Source: Gordonia liuliyuniae
GTDB taxonomy: Bacteria > Actinomycetota > Actinomycetes > Mycobacteriales > Mycobacteriaceae
Length of the DNA: 64,000 nucleotides
NCBI RefSeq assembly: GCF_021739025.1
Contig: NZ_JAKKOT010000008.1
Span: 124,001-188,000, forward strand
Direction: 5' to 3'
A program made the translations under genes and the position numbers. The notes under the pieces are model-generated. The model ran no database searches. It saw only the letters and a program-made list of their open reading frames with translations, and was not told the DNA's origin. Each line of letters begins with the position of its first letter. The first letter of the stretch is position 1. Below, one piece after another: positions 1-8,972 of this stretch.

Positions 1-1
1 G

Positions 2-1681
2 TGACGGATCGAGTGCGCGATTGGACGCCGTCAACGCCCCGTTCGTCAACACGCGCGACGAGCCGTCGGGTGCGACGTCGTTGACGGTGACCGCCCAGAT
101 GCCCTCGTGCGCGGTCGTCGAGACGTTCAACCGCAGATTCATCTGGCCGGACACCTGCGTGGGGGCAGCGACCGGTTCGCTGGTGAACGACAGTCCGCCT
201 GCCTCCTGGAAACGCGCGTCGGTCGAGAACTTTTCGCCGAGCACGATGGCGGCGCCCGCGGTGACCTGGGCGATGTCGCGGGAGACGAATCCACGCAGGT
301 CCGGGGTGATGGGGAGGGTGCGTCGTCGGGACGCAGGGGAGGGCCGGAGACTGCCGTCGTGCCGTGCATGGTCTGCGGTCCCAGACGGCTCCTCGGTCAG
401 GAAGAGTCGGCGCGGTGTGACGCCGGTGCGGGGGAAGGCGTCACCGCACGACCAGCTGCCGCCCTGCTGGTGCATGGTCACCGGGCCGTAACCGTCGACG
501 TCGTTGTCGATGCCTTTGAGCCACTTGTCGAACCAGGCGCGTTCCAGGACGTCCAGGCGCGGCGGGCGTCCGGGCGCGCCGTGATCGCACCCGGGGTCGA
601 GGTGATAGCCGTCTGCCACGAGCATCTGCTTGCGGCCGGGGGCCATCTGGAGCTTGGCGTACACGCGGGTGGCGCTGCGGCCGAACAGATCGTGCCAGCC
701 GCCCACAGTGAACGTGGGGCACTCGATCTGCTCGACTTTCGGGTTGCGCTCATCGAAGTACGGGTCGTCGAAGATCCGGTCGTCGCGTGCGGTCAGGAAA
801 CCCCAGATCAGCGACGGCATCTCCGAGGCAGGCGACTTCAACCGGTCGCGCAGCCAGAGGTACGCGTCGCCGCGCAGCACGTCGGCGACGCCGGTCGCCG
901 GGTTCGGCAGCCATTTCAGTCCGTTGACGAGGGCCAACCACAGCGGGATGAACGCCGACGGCATCCCGCCGGTCAGGTAGACGTCGCGGACGATGTCCTC
1001 GCCGCCCTCGACGGCGAAGACCGCTTTGAGCGCGGGCGGACGGAGCCCGGCGGCCTGCAGCGAGTTGATCGCCGAATACGACCACCCGGTCATGCCGACG
1101 TTTCCGTCGCACCACGGCTGACGGCTGAGCCAGTCGATGACCTCCACCGAATCCTGCTGTTCGCGCGGCGACAGGATCTCCCATCGGCCGTGTGACGAGC
1201 CCGTGCCGCGAACGTCGACGATCACCTGGGTGTAGCCGGAACGGACTAGGTTGCGGTTGATGCCGAACACGTCCCACAAGCCGGTACCGAAGGTGCGGCC
1301 GATCCGGGAGAGCCCGTCTCCGAGCGGCAGCGACGCGCTCGCGGTCCGGACTACGCGGCCGATCGCGGGCGCGTGCAGCGTGTGGTCGATGGAGTCGATG
1401 ACCGCCCGGTTGTACGGGTTGATGTTCAAGACGGCCGGGAACGGGGTCCGGACCGGCTGGCCGAGGAGATTGGCCGGGCGGACGACGGTCGCCCGCAGCC
1501 GTGTCCCGTCCGACATCGTCAGGGTGACGCTGCGATCGATGTGCACTCGCGGGTACGGCTGCCTGCCGTCGACGGCCTCGCGCCAGGCTCGGGCGGTCTC
1601 GCCGCCGTCGGCGTTCGGCTGCAGTCGGGCAGATCCCCGGTCTGCCCCCGCGAACCCGTCGTAGTCCAAGTCGAGTGTCAT
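2..1681 (-). CDS. CocE/NonD family alpha/beta hydrolase (X-Pro dipeptidyl-peptidase S15-like), 3' end cut by window
   Basis: One reading frame stays open on the minus strand from ATG 1681 to the window edge (560 codons, C-terminus missing). A GGGAGGGG ribosome-binding site lies about 10 nt upstream of ATG 1681. An in-frame GTG at 1693 has no room for one. The N-terminal alpha/beta-hydrolase part contains the family stretch SGYTQVIVDVRGTGSSHG. The nucleophile elbow is GMTGWSYSA, with the serine near residue 199. GGWHD and a later YHLDPG histidine are plausible acid and base of the triad. The C-terminal beta-sandwich (jelly-roll) domain begins near residue 370. Members are esterases, amidases or acylases; the substrate cannot be read from sequence. 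No export signal is visible at the N-terminus. The neighbour is the GH76 gene on the same strand, 97 bp upstream. Confidence 0.87.
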   Translation of the reverse strand, partial: MTLDLDYDGFAGADRGSARLQPNADGGETARAWREAVDGRQPYPRVHIDRSVTLTMSDGTRLRATVVRPANLLGQPVRTPFPAVLNINPYNRAVIDSIDHTLHAPAIGRVVRTASASLPLGDGLSRIGRTFGTGLWDVFGINRNLVRSGYTQVIVDVRGTGSSHGRWEILSPREQQDSVEVIDWLSRQPWCDGNVGMTGWSYSAINSLQAAGLRPPALKAVFAVEGGEDIVRDVYLTGGMPSAFIPLWLALVNGLKWLPNPATGVADVLRGDAYLWLRDRLKSPASEMPSLIWGFLTARDDRIFDDPYFDERNPKVEQIECPTFTVGGWHDLFGRSATRVYAKLQMAPGRKQMLVADGYHLDPGCDHGAPGRPPRLDVLERAWFDKWLKGIDNDVDGYGPVTMHQQGGSWSCGDAFPRTGVTPRRLFLTEEPSGTADHARHDGSLRPSPASRRRTLPITPDLRGFVSRDIAQVTAGAAIVLGEKFSTDARFQEAGGLSFTSEPVAAPTQVSGQMNLRLNVSTTAHEGIWAVTVNDVAPDGSSRVLTNGALTASNRALDPS

Positions 1682-1778
1682 CGCGTCACTCACCCCTCCC
1701 GCCGCCCGAAGCCGGCCATGTGGCACACGTCACCAAAAGTGTTGCTGTCCCAATTAAAAACGACGGCGTTCCAGATGC

Positions 1779-2957
1779 CTAACCCGGGGTGGAAACGATG
1801 TCCTCTGGTGATCCGATCGTGACCGCGACTGCGGCTTCAAGGAGCATCGTCGCGGCGATCTGTACGGACATGTCGCGTTCCGGCGTCTTCGACGATGCGA
1901 CCGCCCCGCCGTGCCTGCGGCCTGCGGGGCCGACCGCCGTCGGGACCACGGCGGGCACTCGCCAATCGTGGCCGAACACGGGAAGGTGTTCGTGCTCGGC
2001 CCGGTTGGCCCATGCCGCGTCAGCGCTGGCGGTGACGATCCGCGCGGCCCGCTCCCGAATCGAGACTGACTCGGGGCCGTCGTCGGTCAGGTCGGTGGCG
2101 ACGAATGCCAGATAGCGCGCGAGGATGCCGCCGAACAGGCCGCCGTCCCCGCCGCCCGCGGCGTGGATGACGCCGTCGGTGGTGAATCGGTCGGCCACGG
2201 CGGTCAACAGGGCGTCGATACGGTGCAGTCGCGCGCGGTCGCCGGTGTGGCGGTATGTCTGCGTCTGCGCGGCGAGCGCCACGCCCTGACAGTAGGTGTA
2301 CAGCGAGTCGTCGAGTTCGCGCGTGCCGTCCGCGTGACACCAGAGCCCGTCCGCGATCAGCCCGGATGGCAGCCGGAGATGCTCGTCCATCCAGTCGGCC
2401 ATCGCGATCGACCGTTCGATGCGATCGGTTCGGGACAGCAGGACCGCGGCGGGCCCGTTCGCAGGTGCGTTGAAGAATGTGTCGGTGGTGCGCCACGGGA
2501 TGCCGCCGCCCGCGTCCGGCGCCCAGGCGTCGTACACCCGGTCGCGCAGGACGCGCAACGCCCGCGGGCGGCAGCTCGCGGCGCCGGGCCCCAGGTGGCG
2601 CTCCACCCGCTCGATCGCGAGACCGAGCCACGCCATGTCGTCGTAGTACGAATTGGTCCATCTGCCTGCGTTGCGGAAGCGGATCCCGCGCAACAGTGCT
2701 GTCGCATCGCGCTCGCACCGGGCGTCGTCGCGGTGGATCGCGCCGTCGACGAGGACGTCCACCAGGTGTGCCTGCCACCAGTAGTTCCACGAGGCCGTGA
2801 GACGCTCCTTCGACAGCGGCCGCCCGGCAGGCGGCCATGCGACCCGGCCGATCCGGGTGCCCGGAACCCATCCGCCGAGCCTGCGGAGGTGGCGAGCGCG
2901 CAGCGCCTGCTGAGCTGCGGCGGCCCGACGCTGCGCCGATTCGACTTCTGCGGCCAT
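1779..2957 (-). CDS. Glycoside hydrolase family 76-like protein (putative alpha-1,6-mannanase)
   Basis: The product is 392 aa. The motif SYYDDMAWLGLA at about residues 103-114 is the signature of GH76 (alpha-1,6-mannan endo-hydrolases). The two adjacent aspartates (106-107) correspond to the family's catalytic pair. Trp/Tyr-rich helices through the protein fit an (alpha/alpha)6 barrel. In Mycobacteriales the likely substrates would be mannans such as lipomannan or lipoarabinomannan, but that is inference. No signal peptide or lipobox is seen at the N-terminus, which is Ala/Arg-rich and probably helical, so the protein may be cytoplasmic. It is transcribed away from rplJ. A 14-bp palindrome sits 35-48 bp upstream of its start and may be its operator. 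Confidence 0.85.
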   Translation of the reverse strand: MAAEVESAQRRAAAAQQALRARHLRRLGGWVPGTRIGRVAWPPAGRPLSKERLTASWNYWWQAHLVDVLVDGAIHRDDARCERDATALLRGIRFRNAGRWTNSYYDDMAWLGLAIERVERHLGPGAASCRPRALRVLRDRVYDAWAPDAGGGIPWRTTDTFFNAPANGPAAVLLSRTDRIERSIAMADWMDEHLRLPSGLIADGLWCHADGTRELDDSLYTYCQGVALAAQTQTYRHTGDRARLHRIDALLTAVADRFTTDGVIHAAGGGDGGLFGGILARYLAFVATDLTDDGPESVSIRERAARIVTASADAAWANRAEHEHLPVFGHDWRVPAVVPTAVGPAGRRHGGAVASSKTPERDMSVQIAATMLLEAAVAVTIGSPEDIVSTPG

Positions 2958-2991
2958 GGACGTTAGCCTATTAGCCGGTACATCGAGTTCG

Positions 2992-3005
2992 CTCGATGCA
3001 TCGAG
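2992..3005. promoter_or_regulatory. Perfect 14-bp palindrome, possible operator for the GH76 gene
   Basis: CTCGATGCATCGAG is a perfect palindrome. Its right arm is repeated to the left (CATCGAG at 2981-2987), so the left and middle arms also form a 7-bp hairpin with a TTCG loop (2981-2998). The element is 35-48 bp upstream of the GH76 start codon, a normal operator distance. No regulator gene adjoins it. Whether it acts on DNA or RNA is unknown. Confidence 0.4.
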
Positions 3006-3124
3006 TTCAACCAGAGACCGTTGGTCGTCGGGAACGAAGTTTCCGATCGAAGGTCCGGCGAGAGTCGGCGACCCACGCAGGATGAACGTGGAGTACTCCT
3101 CACGCTATGCGCTGAGTTCTTGTT

Positions 3125-3160
3125 CGCCCCGTGCCTCCTGCGCCGGGGCGTTTTTCTTTT
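3125..3160 (+). terminator. Terminator-like hairpin in the rplJ leader (probable attenuator)
   Basis: CGCCCCG pairs with CGGGGCG (3125-3131 with 3144-3150) around a 12-nt loop, followed by TTTTTCTTTT. It lies upstream of rplJ and downstream of any rplJ promoter placed in the left part of the gap, so it is better read as an attenuator in the L10 leader than as the end of a gene. No plus-strand gene ends before it. Confidence 0.6.
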
Positions 3161-3265
3161 GGCCGGCCTCCGATCGCGAATCGCCGCTCTCACGGCACGA
3201 CGGCCTGGGTCCGATTCGGTCCCTTAACCCGGACCGACGTGAAGTGACACGAGAGGAGGCGAAGT

Positions 3266-3796
3266 ATGGCTAACGCCGAAAAGGTTTCTGCAGTCGCAGA
3301 GATCGCCGAGCAGTTCAAGGGCTCCGACGCGGCAGTCGTCACGGAATACCGTGGTCTGACCGTCACCCAGCTGGGGACCCTGCGTCGCTCGCTCGGTGAA
3401 GGTGCAACCTACTCCGTCGCCAAGAACACCCTCGTCAAGCGTGCTGCCGAAGAGGCAGGCGTCGAGGGCCTCGACGAGCTGTTCACCGGTCCGACCGCGA
3501 TCGCATTCATCCAGGGCGAGCTTCCCGAAGCCGCCAAGGCGATGAAGACGTTCGCCAAGGAGAACAAGAACCTTGTCATCAAGGGCGGGTACATGGACGG
3601 CCGAGCGCTGTCCGTGGCCGAGGTCGAACAGATCGCCGACCTTGAGTCCCGTGAGGTTCTGTTGGCGAAGCTCGCCGGTGCCATGAAGGGCAACTTGGCA
3701 AAGGCTGCAGGGCTGTTCAACCAGCCTGCGTCGCAGGTCGCGCGTCTTGCCGCGGCACTGCAGGAGAAGCAGGAGGCTTCGGGCGACGCCGCCTGA
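3266..3796 (+). CDS. rplJ: 50S ribosomal protein L10
   Basis: 176 aa, the usual length for actinobacterial L10. The N-terminus [20 protein letters not shown], the [10 protein letters not shown] segment and the [13 protein letters not shown] segment are characteristic. The C-terminal helix carries the L7/L12 dimers on the ribosomal stalk. A GAGGAGG ribosome-binding site precedes the ATG by 7 nt. rplL follows after 103 bp, the standard rplJ-rplL pair. Expression is probably controlled through the leader hairpin upstream. Confidence 0.97.
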   Translation: MANAEKVSAVAEIAEQFKGSDAAVVTEYRGLTVTQLGTLRRSLGEGATYSVAKNTLVKRAAEEAGVEGLDELFTGPTAIAFIQGELPEAAKAMKTFAKENKNLVIKGGYMDGRALSVAEVEQIADLESREVLLAKLAGAMKGNLAKAAGLFNQPASQVARLAAALQEKQEASGDAA

Positions 3797-3899
3797 GTCA
3801 CCGCTGCTCCAACCCGATCGGTTCGCCGATCACCACCCATGATCGAGCCTGCACCGCAGGCGCCCCCGCACCGGCGGGGAATTACGGAAGGACGCCACC

Positions 3900-4286
3900 A
3901 TGGCGAAGCTCACCGCTGACGAGCTCATCGAGCAGTTCAAGGAACTGACCCTGCTGGAGCTCAGCGATTTCGTGAAGAAGTTCGAAGATGTCTTCGAGGT
4001 CACCGCTGCTGCTCCGGTCGCCGTCGCTGCTGCCGGTGCTCCGGCCGCCGGCGCGGAAGCCGCTGCCGAGCAGGACGAGTTCGACGTCGTGCTTGAGGGC
4101 GCGGGCGACAAGAAGATCCAGGTCATCAAGGTCGTGCGTGAGGTCGTCGCCGGCCTGGGCCTGAAGGAAGCCAAGGACCTCGTCGAGAGCGCTCCGAAGG
4201 CCCTCCTGGAGAAGGTCAGCAAGGAAGACGCCGAGGCCGCCAAGGCCAAGCTCGAAGAGGCCGGCGCCTCCATCTCGCTCAAGTGA
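3900..4286 (+). CDS. rplL: 50S ribosomal protein L7/L12
   Basis: 128 aa. It has an N-terminal dimerisation domain ([20 protein letters not shown]), an Ala-rich hinge at about residues 38-58 and a C-terminal factor-binding domain starting at [20 protein letters not shown]. It forms the flexible ribosomal stalk that recruits GTPase translation factors. The start is fixed by GGAAGGACGCCACCATG. A strong rho-independent terminator lies about 50 bp after the stop. Confidence 0.98.
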   Translation: MAKLTADELIEQFKELTLLELSDFVKKFEDVFEVTAAAPVAVAAAGAPAAGAEAAAEQDEFDVVLEGAGDKKIQVIKVVREVVAGLGLKEAKDLVESAPKALLEKVSKEDAEAAKAKLEEAGASISLK

Positions 4287-4334
4287 TCTGATGCGCCGTT
4301 CGGCGCACCGGTCACCACGCGTGGCTTGAATACG

Positions 4335-4373
4335 GGCGAGGCCCGCAGGGAGACCTGCGGGCCTCGCCTTTTT
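4335..4373 (+). terminator. Rho-independent terminator after rplL
   Basis: A perfect 15-bp stem (4335-4349 with 4354-4368) has a GAGA tetraloop and is followed by TTTTT. It ends the rplJ-rplL unit and separates it from the mce locus. Confidence 0.93.
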
Positions 4374-4684
4374 CCATGCTCGCCGGTCCCGGTGTCGTCC
4401 GTAAGCCGTCGAGTGGCGGCAGTCTCAGCCTCGGGGGCCAAAGAGTCGGGCGTCACTTGGTGTACGGCGCTTCTTCGCGTATTCTCAGACCACCGAGAAG
4501 TTACTGCCCAGTAGGGCGGTTGTGAGAAGGCTTTCGCCAGTTCCGATGGTGTGTACCGCTGGTCACGTGCGTTAGAGTGACCGCAGCCACAAAGGGCACG
4601 CCGGGGCGAGCGAGGACGCTTGAAGACTGCGACTACGGATGGACGCGGTGGCTGGACCGGTGAATGAACGTCTGGAGGGACGCA
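4374..4684. other. Intergenic region upstream of the mce locus
   Basis: About 310 bp without a supported gene between the rplL terminator and mceG. It must hold the promoter of the long mce transcription unit. TAGAGT at 4573-4578 could be a -10 hexamer, but the matching -35 (TGTGTA) is poor, so this is only a candidate. No clear operator or RNA structure was seen. Confidence 0.45.
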
Positions 4685-5974
4685 GTGGGAGTTGAGGTCA
4701 CGGTCGAGGGACTTACGAAGTCGTTCGGCTCGCAGAACATCTGGAGAGACGTCAGTCTGACGTTGCCTGCCGGTGAGGTCAGTGCTCTGCTGGGCCCGTC
4801 GGGTACCGGTAAGTCGGTGTTCTTGAAGACGCTCATCGGTCTGCTCCACCCCGAGCAGGGTTCGGTGGTCATCGACGGCACCGACATCACGCAGTGTTCG
4901 GCCAAGGAACTCTACGAGATCCGTAAGCTGTTCGGCGTCCTGTTCCAGGACGGTGCGTTGTTCGGTTCGATGAGCCTGTACGACAACATCGCGTTCCCGC
5001 TTCGTGAGCACACGAAGAAGAAGGAAGACGAGATCCGCAAGATCGTCCTGGACAAGGTCGAGTTGGTGGGTTTGACCGGTGCTGAGGACAAGCTGCCCGG
5101 TGAGATCTCCGGTGGTATGCGCAAGCGTGCCGGCCTGGCCCGCGCCCTCGTGCTCGATCCGGAGATCATCTTGTGCGATGAGCCGGATTCGGGTCTGGAT
5201 CCGGTGCGTACCGCCTACATCTCGCAGTTGTTGATCGACATCAATGCCGAGATCGATGCGACGATCATGGTGGTCACGCACAACATCAACATCGCTCGTA
5301 CGATCCCGGACAATATCGGGATGCTGTTCCGTAAGGAACTGGTGATGTTCGGTCCGCGTGAGCAGTTGTTGACGTCGGAGCAGCCGGTGGTCAAGCAGTT
5401 CTTGTCCGGTGACCGTTTCGGTCCGATCGGCATGTCCGAGGAGAAGGACGAGGCGGCTGCGGCTGCGGAGGCGGCGATGCAGGCCGCGGGTATCTCCGGT
5501 GGCGGTACCAAGGACGACTTCTCCGAGATCATCCCGCAGGTCCAGCCCAACCCGGGCATGCCGGTCCGCAAGGCCGCGATCCGGCACCGCGCCAACGTGC
5601 TCTCGATGCTGCACACGCTGCCCGCCAACGCGCAGGAAGCGGTCCACAACTCGATCGCCGCCGAGGATCGTCAGGCTGCCGAGGCGCCGGAGACCTCGAC
5701 CACGCTGGTCGCGCTCGCCGCGACCGACTTCAACGACCCCGATGTCGGTAAGACCGGCCTGCCCGGTGGGCCGGAAGGCGTCTACGTCGAGCCGACCCAC
5801 GTCCACGACGTGGGTGCCAACGCGCGGACCGAGGAAGTCACCCGCCCCGACCTGGCGAAGACCGCAGCCGCGCAGCCGGCAGGCGACGACGCCTTCACCC
5901 AGCCGATCGACACCTCCGCCATCGAGACGGCTATCAACGATCAGTCGAATGGACAGGGGAGTAACCAGGCATGA
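4685..5974 (+). CDS. mceG: Mce transport ATPase MceG (Mkl), ABC transporter ATP-binding protein
   Basis: 429 aa from GTG 4685, chosen because GGAGGG lies 5 nt upstream; an in-frame ATG at 4664 has no such site. The Walker A motif GPSGTGKS is at residues 37-44. The signature ISGGMRKRAGLARAL and Walker B IILCDEPDSGLDP follow in order. As in mycobacterial Mkl, a C-terminal extension of about 170 residues, rich in Ala, Thr and Pro, follows the nucleotide-binding domain. In mycobacteria MceG powers all Mce lipid importers. Here it is the first gene of the operon, and its stop overlaps the yrbEA start (ATGA). Confidence 0.94.
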   Translation: MGVEVTVEGLTKSFGSQNIWRDVSLTLPAGEVSALLGPSGTGKSVFLKTLIGLLHPEQGSVVIDGTDITQCSAKELYEIRKLFGVLFQDGALFGSMSLYDNIAFPLREHTKKKEDEIRKIVLDKVELVGLTGAEDKLPGEISGGMRKRAGLARALVLDPEIILCDEPDSGLDPVRTAYISQLLIDINAEIDATIMVVTHNINIARTIPDNIGMLFRKELVMFGPREQLLTSEQPVVKQFLSGDRFGPIGMSEEKDEAAAAAEAAMQAAGISGGGTKDDFSEIIPQVQPNPGMPVRKAAIRHRANVLSMLHTLPANAQEAVHNSIAAEDRQAAEAPETSTTLVALAATDFNDPDVGKTGLPGGPEGVYVEPTHVHDVGANARTEEVTRPDLAKTAAAQPAGDDAFTQPIDTSAIETAINDQSNGQGSNQA

Positions 5975-6777
5975 CGAGTGCCACCACGCGTGGCGTCGAC
6001 AAAGTCGCGAATGCCGGAGAGGGCGCGCTCGCCCAGACCGGCAATATCGTCCAGCTGTTCGTCGACGTCGCACGCCAGCTCTTCGTGCGTCCGTTTCAGC
6101 TGCGCGAGTTCATTCAGCAGGCCTGGTTCATCGCCAGCGTCACGATCCTTCCGACGGCGCTCATCGCGATCCCGTTCGGTGCGATCGTCTCGCTGCAGAC
6201 CGGTTCGCTGATCAAGCAGCTCGGCGCTGAATCATATACAGGTGCGGCCAGCGTGCTGGTCGTCGTGCAACAGGGGTCACCGCTGGTGACGTCGCTGTTG
6301 GTGGCGGGCGCCGCCGGTTCGGCCGTGGCGGCCGACCTCGGCTCGCGCACCATTCGTGAAGAGATCGACGCGATGGAGGTGCTGGGCATCAATCCCATCC
6401 AGCGTCTCGTCGTGCCACGCGTGTTGGCGATGGTTCTGGTCGCCGTGCTGCTGAACGGCCTGGTCGCCGTGGTCGGCATCGGCGGCGGATACTTCTTTAA
6501 CGTCGTTGTCCAAGGCGGCACGCCAGGTGCCTACCTGGCCTCGTTCGGTGCGCTCGCGCAGCTTCCGGACCTTTACATCTCGACGCTCAAAGCCGCGATC
6601 TTCGGTGTGATCGCCGGTGTGATCGCCGCGTATAAGGGCCTCAACCCGAAGGGCGGGCCGAAGGGCGTCGGCGAAGCGGTGAACCAGAGTGTCGTGGTGG
6701 CGTTCCTGCTGCTGTTCTTCGCGAACCTCATCATTACCGCCGTGTTCCTGCAGATCGTTCCGCCGAAGGTAGGTTAG
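5971..6777 (+). CDS. yrbEA: Mce permease YrbEA (MlaE family)
   Basis: 268 aa, five to six membrane segments, MlaE/YrbE permease family. The EEIDAMEVLGINPIQRLVVPR loop is the family's conserved coupling element thought to contact the ATPase. The ATG overlaps the mceG stop by 4 nt, so the two are probably translationally coupled. With YrbEB it forms the inner-membrane channel of the Mce importer. Confidence 0.93.
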   Translation: MTSATTRGVDKVANAGEGALAQTGNIVQLFVDVARQLFVRPFQLREFIQQAWFIASVTILPTALIAIPFGAIVSLQTGSLIKQLGAESYTGAASVLVVVQQGSPLVTSLLVAGAAGSAVAADLGSRTIREEIDAMEVLGINPIQRLVVPRVLAMVLVAVLLNGLVAVVGIGGGYFFNVVVQGGTPGAYLASFGALAQLPDLYISTLKAAIFGVIAGVIAAYKGLNPKGGPKGVGEAVNQSVVVAFLLLFFANLIITAVFLQIVPPKVG

Positions 6778-7652
6778 TGATGACTCGTGGTGTGACGATC
6801 GCCAAGAGCCGCCCGGAGTACTACCTGTACGAGGCGCGCAAACAGCTTGGCAAGCCGTTGAAGATGCTCGACGGCGCAGGCGAGCAGATGTCGTTCTACG
6901 GACGCACACTCGCCTGGATCCCGAAGACCCTCGTGCACTACACGCGCGAAGTGATGCGCCTGCTCGCCGAGGTGGCGTTCGGTTCCGGCGGACTCGCCGT
7001 GATCGGCGGCACGGTCGGCGTCATGATCCTGATGTCCGGTTTCACCGGCGTCGTCGTCGGCATGCAGGGCTATGCGGCACTCGACCAGATCGGGTCTCAA
7101 GCGCTCACCGGCTTCCTGTCGGCGTACGTCAACACGCGTGAGGTCGCACCGCTCGTGGCGGGCCTCGCCCTGTCGGCGACGGTCGGCTGCGGTTTCACCG
7201 CTCAGCTCGGCGCCATGCGCATCTCCGAGGAGATCGACGCGCTCGAGGTGATGGCGGTGCCGTCGATCCCGTTCCTGGTCAGCACCCGCGTGATCGCAGG
7301 CTTCGTCGCCGTCATCCCGCTGTACGTGCTCGGCCTGATGGCGGCCTATCTCGCATCACGCGTCGTCAACACCGTGTTCAACGGCCAGTCGACGGGCTCG
7401 TACGACCACTACTTCAATCTGTTCCTACCGCCTGCCGACGTCCTATGGTCGTTCGGCAAGGTCCTGGTGTTCGCTTTCGTGATCATCCTCGTGCACTGCT
7501 ACTACGGCTACTACGCCAGCGGCGGGCCCGCGGGCGTCGGCGTGGCCGTCGGACACGCCGTGCGCGCCGCGCTCGTGTTGATCGCCGTCCTGGACTTCTT
7601 CCTCGGCCTGGCGATCTGGGGAACCACAACGTCGGTCAGAGTCGGAGGTTAG
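6777..7652 (+). CDS. yrbEB: Mce permease YrbEB (MlaE family)
   Basis: 291 aa from GTG 6777, which shares a base with the yrbEA TAG stop; ATG 6780 is the next codon and equally possible. It carries the EEIDALEVMAVPSIPFLVSTR coupling motif and several hydrophobic helices of the MlaE family. A hydrophilic N-terminus of about 60 residues precedes the first membrane segment, as usual for YrbEB. Its partner is YrbEA. Confidence 0.93.
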   Translation: MMTRGVTIAKSRPEYYLYEARKQLGKPLKMLDGAGEQMSFYGRTLAWIPKTLVHYTREVMRLLAEVAFGSGGLAVIGGTVGVMILMSGFTGVVVGMQGYAALDQIGSQALTGFLSAYVNTREVAPLVAGLALSATVGCGFTAQLGAMRISEEIDALEVMAVPSIPFLVSTRVIAGFVAVIPLYVLGLMAAYLASRVVNTVFNGQSTGSYDHYFNLFLPPADVLWSFGKVLVFAFVIILVHCYYGYYASGGPAGVGVAVGHAVRAALVLIAVLDFFLGLAIWGTTTSVRVGG

Positions 7653-7658
7653 ACAAAC

Positions 7659-8972
7659 GTGGCGACTGCTAAACGCAGGCTGCTCGGCCTGCTCTTCTTC
7701 GTCGTGGTGATCGGACTGCTCGCGACGTCGATCCTGAAGTTCCGCGGAACGTTCGACGACGTCTCCACCATCACCTTGAAGACCGACGACGCCGGCAACG
7801 CGCTGTCCGTGGACTCCGACGTCAAAGCGCGCGGTGTGATCATCGGTACCGTCCGCGAAGTGCACGTGGAGTCCGGCGGCAAAGTGACCGTCCAACTCGG
7901 TGTGGAACCGGACAAGATGGCGGACCTCAACGCCGAGACGACCGGCCGCGTGCTCCCCAAGACGCTGTTCGGCGAACGGTACGTCTCACTGACTGTGCCG
8001 GTCGGCGGCAAGGGCCGGTTGCACGACGGCGACACGATCAAGACCGATCCGCGCGGCAGTTCGGCCGAGGTCGAGGATCTCTTCGACTCGCTGATGCCGG
8101 TGCTCGAAGCCATTCCTCCGCAGGATTTGAACGTCACCCTCACCTCGATCTCGCAGGCGATCGGCGGCAAGGGCAAACAGTTGGGTCAGACCATCGACCG
8201 GCTGAACACCATCTTCACCCGCGTCAACGCGCACATGGACGACCTGCAGGGCACTCTGCGCGGGCTCGCTTCGTTCTCGGACACCTATTCGGAGGCCCTC
8301 CCGGACGTGATCGACGCACTCGACTCGCTCCGGACGACCGGCAACACGATCGTCGAGCGTCAGGGAGATCTGCGCTCGTTGATCTCGACGGTCGGCGTCG
8401 CCGCGACCGACACCACAGCGTTCCTGAAGACGAACCGACGTGACATGTTGGACCTGACGATCGAGTCGGAGCCGTTCCTGACCAAGATCGCCAAGCAGTC
8501 CCCGACGTTCACGTGCATGTTCAAGAACTTCGCGACGCTCATCCCGGAGTCGGAGAAGATCGTCGGCAAGGGCACCGACAATCCCGGCGTCCGCGTCAAC
8601 CTCCAGTTCGTGAATCCACGTGGCCGGTACCTCCCGAACCAGGACGAGCCCCGCCTGTTCTGGGAAGATCCGCCTGCCCGCTGCTACGAACCGTCGACTG
8701 ACGGTCGTCCGTTCCCGCAGTACCCGGGCGGCGGCGTGCCGGACGGCTCCTACCAGCCGCCCTCGCGCAACGCGGGGCCGACCACCTGGCCCGAGCTGCC
8801 GCAGCCGCAGTTCAGCCCTACGCCTGCGGGAACGGTGTCCGACGCCGACTACGCCAAGCAGATGAAGATCGTGTACGGCTCGTCGACCGGAGTGGACCCG
8901 TCGCAGGTGCCGACGTGGATCACCTACATCGGCGGCGGAGCCGCGCAGGGAACGGAGATGACGATCAAGTGA
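7659..8972 (+). CDS. mceA: Mce family protein, first of six (MceA)
   Basis: 437 aa from GTG 7659, six bases after yrbEB. One N-terminal membrane anchor (about residues 8-24) is followed by an MlaD/Mce domain with the conserved VKARGVIIGTVREVHVE stretch and RVLPKTLFGERYVSL. Next come a long helical region and a Pro/Gly/Thr-rich C-terminal tail. Mce proteins form a periplasmic tube-like hexamer that carries lipids or sterols to the YrbE permease. Its stop overlaps the mceB start (GTGA). Confidence 0.93.
   Translation: MATAKRRLLGLLFFVVVIGLLATSILKFRGTFDDVSTITLKTDDAGNALSVDSDVKARGVIIGTVREVHVESGGKVTVQLGVEPDKMADLNAETTGRVLPKTLFGERYVSLTVPVGGKGRLHDGDTIKTDPRGSSAEVEDLFDSLMPVLEAIPPQDLNVTLTSISQAIGGKGKQLGQTIDRLNTIFTRVNAHMDDLQGTLRGLASFSDTYSEALPDVIDALDSLRTTGNTIVERQGDLRSLISTVGVAATDTTAFLKTNRRDMLDLTIESEPFLTKIAKQSPTFTCMFKNFATLIPESEKIVGKGTDNPGVRVNLQFVNPRGRYLPNQDEPRLFWEDPPARCYEPSTDGRPFPQYPGGGVPDGSYQPPSRNAGPTTWPELPQPQFSPTPAGTVSDADYAKQMKIVYGSSTGVDPSQVPTWITYIGGGAAQGTEMTIK

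Larger units (their letters stand above)
2958..3265. other. Intergenic region between the GH76 gene and rplJ: palindromic elements and ribosomal-protein leader
   Basis: This 308-bp gap serves two divergent genes. Its left end holds a three-arm repeat (2981-3008) close to the GH76 start. The right half is the expected place for the L10 leader, where L10(L7/L12)4 binds mRNA in many bacteria. It contains one clear terminator-like hairpin (3125-3160) about 105 bp before rplJ. GAGAGGAGG at about 3250-3258 is a strong ribosome-binding site for rplJ. No coding sequence is supported here. Confidence 0.6.

Noticed and set aside
107..1195. 362-codon plus-strand frame at the window start
   Set aside because: The minus-strand frame reads continuously as a CocE/NonD hydrolase with active-site motifs, so the plus frame is its shadow.
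3830..6073. 747-codon minus-strand frame across rplL and mceG
   Set aside because: Covers the complement of two certain genes, a terminator and a promoter region; composition is repetitive Arg/Asp/Leu.
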